Below, piece by piece: positions 54,851 to 63,373 of a stretch of 64,000 nucleotides of DNA. A program made the position numbers and the translations under genes. Numbering within the stretch: the stretch's first letter is position 1; each line of letters begins with the position of its first letter. The notes below the pieces were generated by a model, which did not search any database, was not told the DNA's origin, and saw only the letters and a list, made by a program, of their open reading frames with translations. Source of the DNA: Acinetobacter marinus (GTDB taxonomy: Bacteria; Pseudomonadota; Gammaproteobacteria; Pseudomonadales; Moraxellaceae). The stretch spans positions 124,001 to 188,000 of the forward strand of contig NZ_FMYK01000003.1 of the NCBI RefSeq assembly GCF_900096915.1. The letters run 5' to 3'.

Positions 54851-55756
54851 ATGAAAAGCACACAATTGAGTTTCATCAGTCAAGGCACTCGCTGTGTAGG
54901 CACCCTGCTACAGCCAGAATATGAATCAAACCCACCAATTATTTTGATGGCGCAAGGCTTTGGCATGATTCGAGATGCGGGTTTACCTACATTTGCTGAA
55001 CGCTTTGCCAAAGAAGGGTATGCTGTATTTTATTTTGATTATCGTGGCTTTGGTGATAGCGAAGGACAACCAAGGCATTGGGTCAGTCCGAAGCGTCATA
55101 TCGAAGACTGGCAAGCTGCTTTGGCGTTTATTCAAACCTTGCCAAATATGAATACCCAACGGATTGCACTCTGGGGTTATTCATTTTCAGGCGGTCATGC
55201 AATACAAACAGCAGCAAAGCATCCCAATATTGAAGCGGTGGTGTTACAAGCACCGCATGTCAGTGGGCTATCGAGCTTAACGGGTGTGCCACTGGCAAAA
55301 TTGCTGAAGTTGAGCATGGCGGGTATTGCTGATCTCGTTGCAGGAACATTAGGTAAGTCTGTCTATCGACCGATCGTTGGTCATGAAGATGATGTCGCAG
55401 CCATGACTGCATTTGATGCATGGGATGGCTATATGTCGCAACTTCCAGCAAATGCCAACTGGGAAAATAAAGTACGTGCTCGGATTTTTCTCGAAATCTC
55501 AATGTACAATCCAATATTCAATGCACATCGCTTAGCGATGCCAGTCTGTGTTATCGCAGGTGCACGTGACAGTATTATTCCAGAGACTGCGATTCGCAAA
55601 GCTACACAAAAAATGCCGAATGTTGAATATACGGTATTAGACAGTAACCATTTTGAGCTGTGCACAGGGCAAGTGTTTGAACAAAATGTTGCATTGCAAA
55701 TCCAATTTTTAAAGGAAAAATTCCCAGTGAGTGCAAAACTCAAAGTCGTTGCCTAG
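54851..55756 (+). CDS. Alpha/beta hydrolase
   Basis: 301 aa alpha/beta hydrolase. The nucleophile elbow is GYSFSGGHAI (probable nucleophile Ser111), after a DYRGFGDSEGQP block; a C-terminal acid is likely in GARDSIIPE and the His in DSNHFELC. The start ATG at 54851 has AAGGAT upstream. In-frame codons back to 54710 lie within the monooxygenase gene and are not used. Functionally it probably hydrolyses the ester or lactone made by the monooxygenase, completing a ketone to acid plus alcohol conversion. Confidence 0.87.
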   Translation: MKSTQLSFISQGTRCVGTLLQPEYESNPPIILMAQGFGMIRDAGLPTFAERFAKEGYAVFYFDYRGFGDSEGQPRHWVSPKRHIEDWQAALAFIQTLPNMNTQRIALWGYSFSGGHAIQTAAKHPNIEAVVLQAPHVSGLSSLTGVPLAKLLKLSMAGIADLVAGTLGKSVYRPIVGHEDDVAAMTAFDAWDGYMSQLPANANWENKVRARIFLEISMYNPIFNAHRLAMPVCVIAGARDSIIPETAIRKATQKMPNVEYTVLDSNHFELCTGQVFEQNVALQIQFLKEKFPVSAKLKVVA

Positions 55757-55783
55757 CCAACAATAGCATCGAAACGCTGTATC

Positions 55784-55837
55784 AGGACAATCATGTATGA
55801 TGTGGATAGAAATCTGCAAAAAGTACCTGATTGTCCT
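55784..55837. repeat. Inverted repeat AGGACAATCA / TGATTGTCCT
   Basis: Perfect 10-bp arms at 55784-55793 and 55828-55837, 34 bp apart. The right arm contains the first half-site of AraC site 3, so the left arm is an opposite-strand copy of a half-site. Confidence 0.6.
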
Positions 55838-55858
55838 CATCTGATATTTTTCTGTCCT
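55832..55858 (+). promoter_or_regulatory. Candidate AraC operator, 21-bp direct repeat (site 3) and downstream promoter
   Basis: TGTCCT (55832-55837) and TGTCCT (55853-55858), period 21 bp. Ten bases further is a weak -35 (TCTGCA, 55868-55873), then a 17-bp spacer and -10 TACAAT (55891-55896). A poor -35 next to an activator site is typical of activated promoters. Confidence 0.65.
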
Positions 55859-55960
55859 CCTGATCACTCTGCAATAAAAATAAAATTTCCTACAATAAAT
55901 TGAACAATCGCAGATCGACATCATTGGTCAATACTGACTTGGATGTCATGGAGTACAAAA

Positions 55961-56857
55961 ATGAATGCAAAAGTCCAAATCGCCAAAACTCAAATATCAA
56001 ATCGTCAAGGGGCGTCTTTCCCAGTACGTCGAATGAATTTTAATTTTGACAATGTGCCTGAATATTGGATGGATGGTTCAGCAGGGCTGACCCATTTTAT
56101 GACGGCACTGTCTGCGCTGTTTCCAGCGGGTGAACAGCTCTTTATCGACAGCGTGCGTGCAGTGCGTTATCACCCTGCCATCAAAGACAATAAAGCATTA
56201 CAAAAAGAAATCAGTGCATTTATCGGGCAAGAAGCCATGCATACCCATGAACATGTCGGCTTTAATGCATCAGCACAAAAGTTTGGTCATGATGTGGCGA
56301 CACTTGAGAAAAACACCGATAGTGTGATTCAGTTCGGGCGCAAGTTCTTCGCCAAAGCAATGAAACCGTTTGGTTATAGTCAAGAAATGATTGATCTCAC
56401 AGCGACCACGGCACTTGAGCATTTCACTGCAACCATTGCTTCAGAGTTATTAACCAATCCACATATTCAAGCGCTGATGACCGATGACACCATGCGTTAT
56501 ATGTGGATGTGGCATGCAGTCGAGGAAAACGAGCACAAAGCGGTCGCCTATGATGTCTATCAAGGCATCTTTGGCACAGGTGCAAAGTCCTATGCACTGC
56601 GCACCGTGGCATTGGTGATCGCCATCAGTATGATTCTTGCCACGCAAGCGCAGTTTACCTTGCGCCTACTCAAAGCCGACAAGAAATTGAACTTCAAAGA
56701 ATTACTCATGATCTATAAGTATGCATACAGCCCATCCAAAGGCATTATTACGGGCTTTGCAGGTGAAATATTCACTTATTTTCGTCCGCAGTTTCACCCA
56801 AATGATTTGGACACAGTCGCATTGCTTGAGAAATGGAAAGCGAAGCTCGGCTTATAA
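55961..56857 (+). CDS. PF10118-type putative metal-dependent hydrolase
   Basis: 298 aa. The sequence carries the motifs of the predicted metal-dependent hydrolase family PF10118: FIGQEAMHTHEH, TATTALEHFTATI and WHAVEENEHKAVAYDVY, i.e. ExxH pairs that look like a diiron helical-bundle site. A hydrophobic segment near residues 208-226 may associate with the membrane. Start at 55961 follows GGAG with 7-bp spacing. It stands 204 bp after the hydrolase gene with its own AraC site, so it is likely part of the same regulon. Chemistry unknown. Confidence 0.82.
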   Translation: MNAKVQIAKTQISNRQGASFPVRRMNFNFDNVPEYWMDGSAGLTHFMTALSALFPAGEQLFIDSVRAVRYHPAIKDNKALQKEISAFIGQEAMHTHEHVGFNASAQKFGHDVATLEKNTDSVIQFGRKFFAKAMKPFGYSQEMIDLTATTALEHFTATIASELLTNPHIQALMTDDTMRYMWMWHAVEENEHKAVAYDVYQGIFGTGAKSYALRTVALVIAISMILATQAQFTLRLLKADKKLNFKELLMIYKYAYSPSKGIITGFAGEIFTYFRPQFHPNDLDTVALLEKWKAKLGL

Positions 56858-56917
56858 ACCTTGGGTTGAGAAATCATTTACGACTCCGATATTTCTAACT
56901 CAGTAACTTTTCATCAT

Positions 56918-56952
56918 ATCGTGCCTGTATCGATGCAGGTGCGATTTTTTTT
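56918..56952 (+). terminator. Terminator after the PF10118 gene
   Basis: 10-bp stem with two G-U pairs (ATCGTGCCTG / CAGGTGCGAT, loop TATCGATG) followed by TTTTTTT. Confidence 0.78.
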
Positions 56953-57179
56953 ATGCGGTTTTTGAGCTGTTTATTTTTTGGATATTCAGTGTGAAATCAT
57001 CACTTTTTTCTATTTTTGCGATAGGCAAAGAATAAGTGAGAATAGTTTCAATAAATTATGACCAAATATTCAACAACTTGAAGGAATTGTCATTTTGTAG
57101 AGAGTTCAAGGTAAAGTGTAAATGCGTTTGTTTCTCATTATTAATTATTTAAAATCAAATACTTAAGTGATACTTTGGG

Positions 57180-57207
57180 TTGATTTATCTTTAAAATCGT
57201 TCATAAT
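57180..57207 (+). promoter_or_regulatory. bfr promoter
   Basis: -35 TTGATT (57180-57185), 16-bp spacer, -10 CATAAT (57202-57207); the ribosome binding site GGAGG precedes the bfr ATG. Confidence 0.55.
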
Positions 57208-57230
57208 AGAGAAAAATTTGGAGGTGAGTT

Positions 57231-57695
57231 ATGCAAGGTAATCCTGAAGTCATTGACTATTTAAATATGCTGATTGGCGGTGAGCTTGCTGCTCGTGATC
57301 AATATCTGATTCATTCTCGGATGTATGAGGATTGGGGCTTAAGCAAGATTTATGAGCGCATCAATCACGAGATGGAAGAAGAAGCGACCCACGCAGATGC
57401 GATTATTCGCCGTGTCTTGTTCCTCGAAGGTACACCAGATATGGATCGTCATGACATCAATGTCGGCGCTGATGTGGTGAGCTGTCTGAAAGCTGATTTG
57501 GCGCTGGAATATGAAGTGCGTGAGAAGTTGGCAAAAGGCGTAAAGCTCTGTGAAGAAAAAGGTGACTTTGTAACACGTGATATGCTTCGTCAGCAAATGT
57601 CTGATACCGAAGAAGATCATACTTATTGGTTAGAGAAGCAACTCGGTTTGATCGAGAAAATTGGTTTGCAGAATTATATCCAATCACAAATGTGA
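57231..57695 (+). CDS. bfr: Bacterioferritin subunit lacking the haem-ligand methionine
   Basis: 154 aa four-helix ferritin subunit. Ferroxidase ligands are conserved at Glu18, Glu51, His54, Glu93 (equivalent to Glu94), Glu127 and His130. The E. coli haem ligand Met52 is Ala here (EEATHAD), so haem binding via this residue is not possible; this fits the ferroxidase-type, haem-free bacterioferritin subunit of the two-gene Bfr systems known in Pseudomonas and Neisseria. Excellent ribosome binding site (GGAGG). A second, haem-binding bfr copy is not in the window. Confidence 0.9.
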   Translation: MQGNPEVIDYLNMLIGGELAARDQYLIHSRMYEDWGLSKIYERINHEMEEEATHADAIIRRVLFLEGTPDMDRHDINVGADVVSCLKADLALEYEVREKLAKGVKLCEEKGDFVTRDMLRQQMSDTEEDHTYWLEKQLGLIEKIGLQNYIQSQM

Positions 57696-57715
57696 TTTTC
57701 AGATTTGATCGTGAG

Positions 57716-57750
57716 CCAAGAAAAGCCAGCATAATGCTGGCTTTTCTTGG
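57716..57750. terminator. Bidirectional bfr / YccS terminator
   Basis: A perfect 16-bp stem (CCAAGAAAAGCCAGCA / TGCTGGCTTTTCTTGG, loop TAA). T-rich in both directions. Confidence 0.85.
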
Positions 57751-57780
57751 TTTGTAGGCTGCGAGATGAGCGCAAAAGAT

Positions 57781-60027
57781 TTATAGCGAACCCAACGCCG
57801 TTGCATGCGGATCATGCTCATAGGTCAGACTTTGTTTAAGTGTGCTGATCTCAGGCAAGAGATTAATAATTAACGCCACTTGTTGTAATACCACATTTTC
57901 AGCAGGATCAAGGGTGGTGTCTTGAGCACGATTGAGCAGTCTTAAGGCTTGAATGGCAGCATGTGCCTTGAGCTGTGGGCTTTCATCTCGGAGCAGTGCG
58001 CCTTCGATGTCTTCTAAGGCATCATCAAGAATTTCTAGCACTTGTGGATGCGTAATTTGCTCACGATGCGCACCGAGCGCAGCGATATAGCTCAGCAACG
58101 TATGATTCAAACTCAGCAGTTTGAAGGACTGTTGCTTTTGATCAGGGTCGACATCAGGTTCTGTTGCCAAAGTCGAAATCAGCGAAGCGAGGTCGGCATC
58201 CATGAGGTGCGCTCGGCGACGGACCACACGATAATCCAATCCATTATTGCGCCCTTGATGATATTGTTTCACCACTTCGTGTAAATAATTACATTGGCTA
58301 TCAAAGGCTTTATTGATAATTAATGGCAATCTGCGGAACTGCCAGTCTGGCCAGATAAAGGTCACACCGAGCCATGCCACAAAACAGCCTGCAATGGTGT
58401 AAATCGCACGAGGCAACGCAGCATTCAGCTCAGGATCGGCAAGGTGGAAATTGATCAAAGCAAGCAGGGTAATAAACATGGTCGCCTGCGCATATTGCTG
58501 GGCACGCAGTTGCAGGAAAAATACACCGCTGAGCACCATGATAAATAGTTGCCCTTCCACGGATGGCACAAAATGAATCACAAACGTGCCTAAAGTGATG
58601 CCTGCCAATGTCCCCAAAATCCGCAGTTTTAAACGTCGTTTGGTGGCATTAAAGTTCGGTTGGCTGACAAAGAGCACGGTCAACACCAGCCAGTAGCCAT
58701 ATTCAAACTGTCCCACTTGCACGATGATATGGGAGATCAATAATAAAATCGATAAGCGTGTGGCATGACGAAATAGGCTGGATTCTGGGGTGAGGTTTTG
58801 TTTCATGCGTAGCCAAACATCGCCCCAGCTTTGCAAGCTGTCATCTCTTAATGCATGTTCTTTATTTGGATCATTTTGTTTTTCTGTTTTGCTATTTAAT
58901 GCTCGGTCGGATTCAAGGTTGTGAAGCTGTGCATCGATTTCTTTGAGATTATTACTCAGTCCATGTAATGCATTGATCCATAAGTCAATATCCGCATCAC
59001 GATGACTCAAATGAAGTAGCGGTGATGTCGCCTCTGGGTGGTGCGACTGAATCAGCAATTCTTCTTGTAAGTGCTGAATCGAGCGTTCCAGGTTTTTAAA
59101 TGCATGCACAAAACGTGGGTTATGCACATAAGGTTGGCGGTTGGCAATCGCTGTTGCCAAGTCCTGACAGGCTTTGCCTTGTAAGGTCAAAATCCGTTGA
59201 AAACGAAACAGTACATCACGGTGCTGAAAGACTTTCGAGAGTTTTTGATAATCAATGTGCGCCGAATCCGCTCGCTCGTGAATATCTTGAATGATGAAAT
59301 AATATTGCAGACTGCGTCGAGTGTCTTTGCGTCCACGGTCACCTTTGAGTCGAGTCACCAGCGCAACTCGTGTTTCGTTAAATTTACCGACGACTTTGGA
59401 ATTGGCAAGGGATAAATCAATCATCGACTGCTGATAGCTCTTCGGGGTCATATCGACATCGAATAGATTGGATTTTACAAAGAGGAAATTGCCGACCAAT
59501 TGATAGCATTGCACCAACTGATCTTGCACTAAGCGTACAGGGAAAAGTAAAAAACTGATCGATGACAGCAGTCCATACCACACCGCACCAGTGACCAATA
59601 GCGCAGGCTGTTGCCACCACTCAGGGAAGATGTCGACACCCAGCATGGTATACACAGAAATGACCAAACAGCCGTAACTAATCGTGGCATAGCGTTTGCC
59701 CAATGAGCCGAGTAAAATTAGACTGAAGCAGGAAACGATGAGCGCAAAGCCAAACAGCACAGGGTGCGGAAATAGCAGTTCGACCCCAGACGCCGTGATA
59801 AAAAAACCGCAATAGGTCAAAACCAAATTGCGGATATGTACAGAAAATCGATCATCAATATCACTGAGTGCCGCAGCGATCACGCCCAGAGTCAGTGGAA
59901 TGGTGAGGAGTTGCTGACCGAGCCAATAGGGAATAAAAGCCGTTCCTGTAAAGGCAATCAGCATGCGCAGACCATACATCAAGGTCGTGTTATAACTTAT
60001 TCGTTTGATTGAGCTAATGGTATTCAC
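57781..60027 (-). CDS. yccS: YccS/YhfK-type FUSC family membrane protein
   Basis: 748 aa. Two membrane blocks (residues about 15-170 with six segments and about 410-540) flank a long helical cytoplasmic region, the arrangement of fusaric-acid-resistance-type (FUSC) pumps of the YccS family. Family elements: LGVIAAALSDIDDRFS, GKRYATISYGCLVIS in the first block, and YGYWLVLTVLFVSQPNFNAT in the second with RRLKLRILGTLAGI. Function as exporter is assumed from the family. Lone gene ending at a terminator shared with bfr. Confidence 0.88.
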   Translation of the reverse strand: MNTISSIKRISYNTTLMYGLRMLIAFTGTAFIPYWLGQQLLTIPLTLGVIAAALSDIDDRFSVHIRNLVLTYCGFFITASGVELLFPHPVLFGFALIVSCFSLILLGSLGKRYATISYGCLVISVYTMLGVDIFPEWWQQPALLVTGAVWYGLLSSISFLLFPVRLVQDQLVQCYQLVGNFLFVKSNLFDVDMTPKSYQQSMIDLSLANSKVVGKFNETRVALVTRLKGDRGRKDTRRSLQYYFIIQDIHERADSAHIDYQKLSKVFQHRDVLFRFQRILTLQGKACQDLATAIANRQPYVHNPRFVHAFKNLERSIQHLQEELLIQSHHPEATSPLLHLSHRDADIDLWINALHGLSNNLKEIDAQLHNLESDRALNSKTEKQNDPNKEHALRDDSLQSWGDVWLRMKQNLTPESSLFRHATRLSILLLISHIIVQVGQFEYGYWLVLTVLFVSQPNFNATKRRLKLRILGTLAGITLGTFVIHFVPSVEGQLFIMVLSGVFFLQLRAQQYAQATMFITLLALINFHLADPELNAALPRAIYTIAGCFVAWLGVTFIWPDWQFRRLPLIINKAFDSQCNYLHEVVKQYHQGRNNGLDYRVVRRRAHLMDADLASLISTLATEPDVDPDQKQQSFKLLSLNHTLLSYIAALGAHREQITHPQVLEILDDALEDIEGALLRDESPQLKAHAAIQALRLLNRAQDTTLDPAENVVLQQVALIINLLPEISTLKQSLTYEHDPHATALGSL

Positions 60028-60132
60028 AGGGGATTCAGCGCTGTCATATTTTTGAAAGTAAAGAGATCAAATAATTATATGTCAATTTGCGCAAAGGCAA
60101 TGCAAAATATCACAAACTTGGCAATTTAATCT

Positions 60133-60184
60133 CGCAACTAAATTGAGTCACTAAATCACGCAACTAAAGCGAGCAACTCAATTT
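60133..60184. repeat. Short CGCAACTAAA repeats upstream of the gene at 60211
   Basis: CGCAACTAAA at 60133 and 60159, with GAGCAACTCAATTT at 60171; 26-bp period between the first two. Confidence 0.5.
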
Positions 60185-60210
60185 GGGTTTGCTGTTGGGG
60201 CATTCGTATC

Positions 60211-60804
60211 GTGTCGAAAAAAATTTCATGGATCGTGGTGTTGGCGATCGCTTATCTGCTGTGGATTTGGGTATTTAAGCCTAATCCCAACCTAGAAGAC
60301 ATGCCGAAAACCTCAGCAGTCAGTTCGGATACGGCTGTGCAGCATGTGGAAGGGTACAGCATCACTGCACTTGAGCATTTTGAAGGTGAATTTCGGATTT
60401 TAAGTCGAGAAAATTATCTGCTCGGTCGAGATGCTGAATTTAGTCCTGTAGATTTTGCTGTGGGTTGGGGCAAGATGGCTGATCCAAGCATTTATAAGCA
60501 ACTCGATATTAGTCAAGGCGGACGCTGGTATCGGTGGTATAGCAAATCTGCACCGCCGATTTCCGTCAAAGAGATTGAAACCAGTAGCAGTAATATTCAC
60601 ATCATTCCTGCCAATGCCTCGATTGGTCGGCAGTTAGCGCAAGTCAAAGCAGATGATATGGTCTATCTCAGTGGTGATTTGGTGGAAATTCGTGCCGATG
60701 ATGGCTGGGTCTGGCGTAGTTCATTGAGTCGAGAAGATACGGGTGATGGCGCCTGTGAGTTATTGCGTGTCGATCAAGTCGTGATCCTCAATGAAAATGG
60801 TTGA
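60211..60804 (+). CDS. Hypothetical single-pass membrane protein (197 aa)
   Basis: GTG start. One hydrophobic segment (residues about 6-22) anchors the protein; the remaining ~170 residues contain Trp-rich strands (VGWGKMADPSIYKQ, GGRWYRWYSKSAPP). Probably periplasmic; no family recognised. It ends 107 bp before the efflux pump start, which has its own promoter. The ribosome binding site is weak. Confidence 0.65.
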   Translation: MSKKISWIVVLAIAYLLWIWVFKPNPNLEDMPKTSAVSSDTAVQHVEGYSITALEHFEGEFRILSRENYLLGRDAEFSPVDFAVGWGKMADPSIYKQLDISQGGRWYRWYSKSAPPISVKEIETSSSNIHIIPANASIGRQLAQVKADDMVYLSGDLVEIRADDGWVWRSSLSREDTGDGACELLRVDQVVILNENG

Positions 60805-60850
60805 TTTATTATGGGATATCAGTTGAGTTTACAAATTTTGAGAACTGGTT

Positions 60851-60880
60851 TTCACAGCACATCTCGTTTGGGCGTATAAT
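60851..60880 (+). promoter_or_regulatory. Promoter of the Bcr/CflA efflux gene
   Basis: -35 TTCACA (60851-60856), 18-bp spacer, -10 TATAAT (60875-60880), about 31 bp before the start codon. Confidence 0.75.
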
Positions 60881-60911
60881 ATCGCCTCTTGAAAATGGTG
60901 GGTTAAACAAC

Positions 60912-62126
60912 ATGACAACGGCTACAAAGACGCAATATTCATTTCAGTGGATTGCGCTTTTGGGATTATTAACGGCGTTAGGGCCTTTGTCGATTGACAT
61001 GTATATGCCAGCGTTGCCAGAAATGGCGGTCGAGTTTGGCACCACCACCATCAGCATTTCCAATTCGATTCCTGCTTATTTTCTTGGGCTAGCGCTAGGG
61101 CAGTTATTCTATGGGAGCTTGAGTGATCGCATTGGACGCAAGCCACCGCTGTATATTGGTTTGGTGATTTATTGTATTGGTTCGATATTATGTATTTTTG
61201 CGCATAGCGAATGGGCATTGATTGGCGCACGAGTACTGCAAGCGCTCGGTGGCTGTGTTGGTGTGGTGATGGCACGTGCAGCGATTCGTGACAGCCTTGA
61301 TGTGCGTACCTCAGCACAAGCACTTGCACATATGGCGATGATCTTGGGGATTGCACCGATTATTGCGCCTTTGCTCGGTTCGGTGTTGATTCAATTTTTT
61401 AGTTGGCATTCGATTTTTATTATCTTGGCATTGGTTGGCTTGATGGCTTTGGCTTGCGTGCATTATTTTTTTAAAGAGACATTGCCCGTCGAACGCCGTC
61501 TCAATCTGAATCTTTCACAAGTTTTTATTTTATATGGCAATATCTTAAAAGATCGTAGCTTTCGTACACCACTACTGGCGATGACAGGCTTTTCGGGCAT
61601 GATGTATTGCTATTTGACTTCTGCATCGGCGCTATTTATGGAAAGTTTAGGTTTTAATCAACATCAATTTGCGCTGGCATTTGGCTTAAATGCATTTGGC
61701 ATCATGCTATTTTCTTTTGCTAACAGTAAGATCGTCAAAAAAGTCGGACCACTTGCTTTATTACATTTTGGTGGCACATTACAGTTTGTCGGGGCGATCC
61801 TGTTAATGCTGAATGCTTTTGCGATCAATGTCGGTACAGCAGGTATTCTTATCGCCCTATTTATGGTGGTTGCAGGACTTGGTTTTACAGGACCTAACGC
61901 CACAGCACTTGCACTGTCAGAACAACAAAGTCGAGCAGGCACAGCCAGTGCCTTGATGGGCAGTTTACAGTTTGCAGTTGGACTTTTTTCAGGGGTGTTG
62001 CTCAGTCTATTTGCAGGTTCTGTCTTACAAAATATGGCGTTGACCATGACCATTTTTGCGATCTTTGGCTTAGTCTGCGTTTATGTAATGCGAGTACGAG
62101 CAAAAAGATTTGCACTTGCAAAATAA
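60912..62126 (+). CDS. Bcr/CflA family multidrug efflux transporter (MFS)
   Basis: 404 aa with 12 predicted membrane segments. Motifs: SIDMYMPALPEMA in segment 1, GSLSDRIGRKPPLYIGL (MFS motif A) between segments 2 and 3, and GLGFTGPNATALALSEQ near segment 10. Drug:H+ antiporters of this group export bicyclomycin, sulfonamides, chloramphenicol or similar compounds; the substrate here cannot be stated. The ATG at 60912 is the family start; the longer frame to 60801 is upstream of the promoter and is not used. Confidence 0.9.
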   Translation: MTTATKTQYSFQWIALLGLLTALGPLSIDMYMPALPEMAVEFGTTTISISNSIPAYFLGLALGQLFYGSLSDRIGRKPPLYIGLVIYCIGSILCIFAHSEWALIGARVLQALGGCVGVVMARAAIRDSLDVRTSAQALAHMAMILGIAPIIAPLLGSVLIQFFSWHSIFIILALVGLMALACVHYFFKETLPVERRLNLNLSQVFILYGNILKDRSFRTPLLAMTGFSGMMYCYLTSASALFMESLGFNQHQFALAFGLNAFGIMLFSFANSKIVKKVGPLALLHFGGTLQFVGAILLMLNAFAINVGTAGILIALFMVVAGLGFTGPNATALALSEQQSRAGTASALMGSLQFAVGLFSGVLLSLFAGSVLQNMALTMTIFAIFGLVCVYVMRVRAKRFALAK

Positions 62127-62137
62127 GCCTAAAAAAC

Positions 62138-62166
62138 AAACCCTCAGGTTAAGAGGGTTTATTTTT
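62138..62166 (+). terminator. Efflux gene terminator
   Basis: 8-bp stem AAACCCTC / GAGGGTTT with loop AGGTTAA, followed by ATTTTT. Also lies close to the convergent nitroreductase gene. Confidence 0.85.
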
Positions 62167-62201
62167 GCTTGATGCATCCGCTTTATTTGTCTGGATTACA
62201 C

Positions 62202-62906
62202 TTAATCCAAAAATACGCTAAATTCGTCCACATCGACACGTGGTGTAATAAAGGTATTGACGATGTGCTCAGGATCGGCATAACCCAGTGCCACCGTACA
62301 CACCAATTCTTCATCATCTGGCGCGCCTAAGACATCGAGCACGATCGGGTGAAAATGATTCCATGCTGCTTGCGGACAGGTATCCAGTCCACGGGCTTTG
62401 GCAGCGACCATGACATTTTGAATCATCATGGAAATGTCCATTTTTGAGCCAATGCCCATGGCTTTATTCACGGTGAAATATAAGGCAACAGGCGCATCAA
62501 ACAGTTGATAATTACGCAGTTGTTGCGTCGCCATCTTTTCTTTTTCACCCTTTTGAATATTCAGCAAACCATACAAGCCCCAGCCATTTTCACGGCGACG
62601 GTCGATATAGGGTGAAATCCACGTTTCAGGATAATAGGCAAAGGTTTCATGATATTGATTCGCCATTTCAGGACTTTCATAAATCTCGAGCTGCGCTGCC
62701 ACCACACGATCAATCATTTCTTGACGCTTATTGCCAGTGACCACATAGACCTTCCACGGCTGGGTATTGGTGCCAGAGGGCGCACGACTCGCCACCCGCA
62801 AAATATCCTTAATCATTGAAGCATCGACCGCTTGATCTAAAAATGCTCGGACGGAATGACGTGAGGTAATGGCGTCATCAACGAGGGCAACTTGTTCAGT
62901 ATTCAT
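62202..62906 (-). CDS. Nitroreductase family protein
   Basis: 234 aa FMN-dependent nitroreductase-fold protein. N-terminal SRHSVRAFLDQAVDASM and SRAPSGTNTQPWKVYVVTG are the FMN-binding hallmarks; GLDTCPQAAW and DDEELVCTVALGYAD are typical of the C-terminal part. The start at 62906 has AAGGAT upstream (frame open to 63008). Natural substrate unknown; such enzymes reduce nitroaromatics, quinones or enoates with NAD(P)H. Confidence 0.9.
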   Translation of the reverse strand: MNTEQVALVDDAITSRHSVRAFLDQAVDASMIKDILRVASRAPSGTNTQPWKVYVVTGNKRQEMIDRVVAAQLEIYESPEMANQYHETFAYYPETWISPYIDRRRENGWGLYGLLNIQKGEKEKMATQQLRNYQLFDAPVALYFTVNKAMGIGSKMDISMMIQNVMVAAKARGLDTCPQAAWNHFHPIVLDVLGAPDDEELVCTVALGYADPEHIVNTFITPRVDVDEFSVFLD

Positions 62907-63373
62907 AAATATCCTTTTCACTTCGATGGAGATCGGCACTATAAGATAGCCAACTGATGCGTTGAGTGTATAAAAGCATGTCCAAATGCGCAATGCAAAA
63001 AGTTGCATAACTCAAGGCGAATTTCAAATTCTCAAGAAAAAATGCGCTAAATTTGTAAAATGATGTGTTTAAAAAATAGACATTTAAGCAAAATTTAATC
63101 ATTATTTTTGCAATGCTTTCTTATTTTTATAATATGTGATTTTTCACTGCATGCAACTAATTGAAAAATATAAATAAAAATTTAATTCACAAAAAAATAT
63201 AACTTTATGCAAATTTTATACTTTTGGCTATATCTCTTCACAAATTCATGAACATATTATTACAATGCGGTACTTGCCAAAAATTTTGATTTCAACAGGA
63301 ATGGATCAGCGAGATGCTAAAGCAAATCAATAATGAAGGGGCTTAGCACATCCGAGTTGATGAGGAGTAGAGT
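62907..63373. other. Long AT-rich region between nitroreductase and dcaP-like genes
   Basis: 467 bp. The left ~100 bp contain the nitroreductase leader; the right part is a 5' region of the porin gene with promoter at 63237-63266 and an untranslated leader of about 100 nt. The middle (63060-63230) is almost only A and T with no ORF, consistent with an UP-element-type or curved region. Confidence 0.5.
63237..63266 (+). promoter_or_regulatory. Promoter of the DcaP-like porin gene
   Basis: -35 TTCACA (63237-63242), 18-bp spacer, -10 TACAAT (63261-63266). Confidence 0.7.

Larger units (their letters stand above)
56858..57230. other. Intergenic region before bfr
   Basis: 373 bp, AT-rich. It holds the terminator of the upstream gene (56918-56952) and the bfr promoter (57180-57207). 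I see no ORF or RNA gene between them. Confidence 0.6.
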
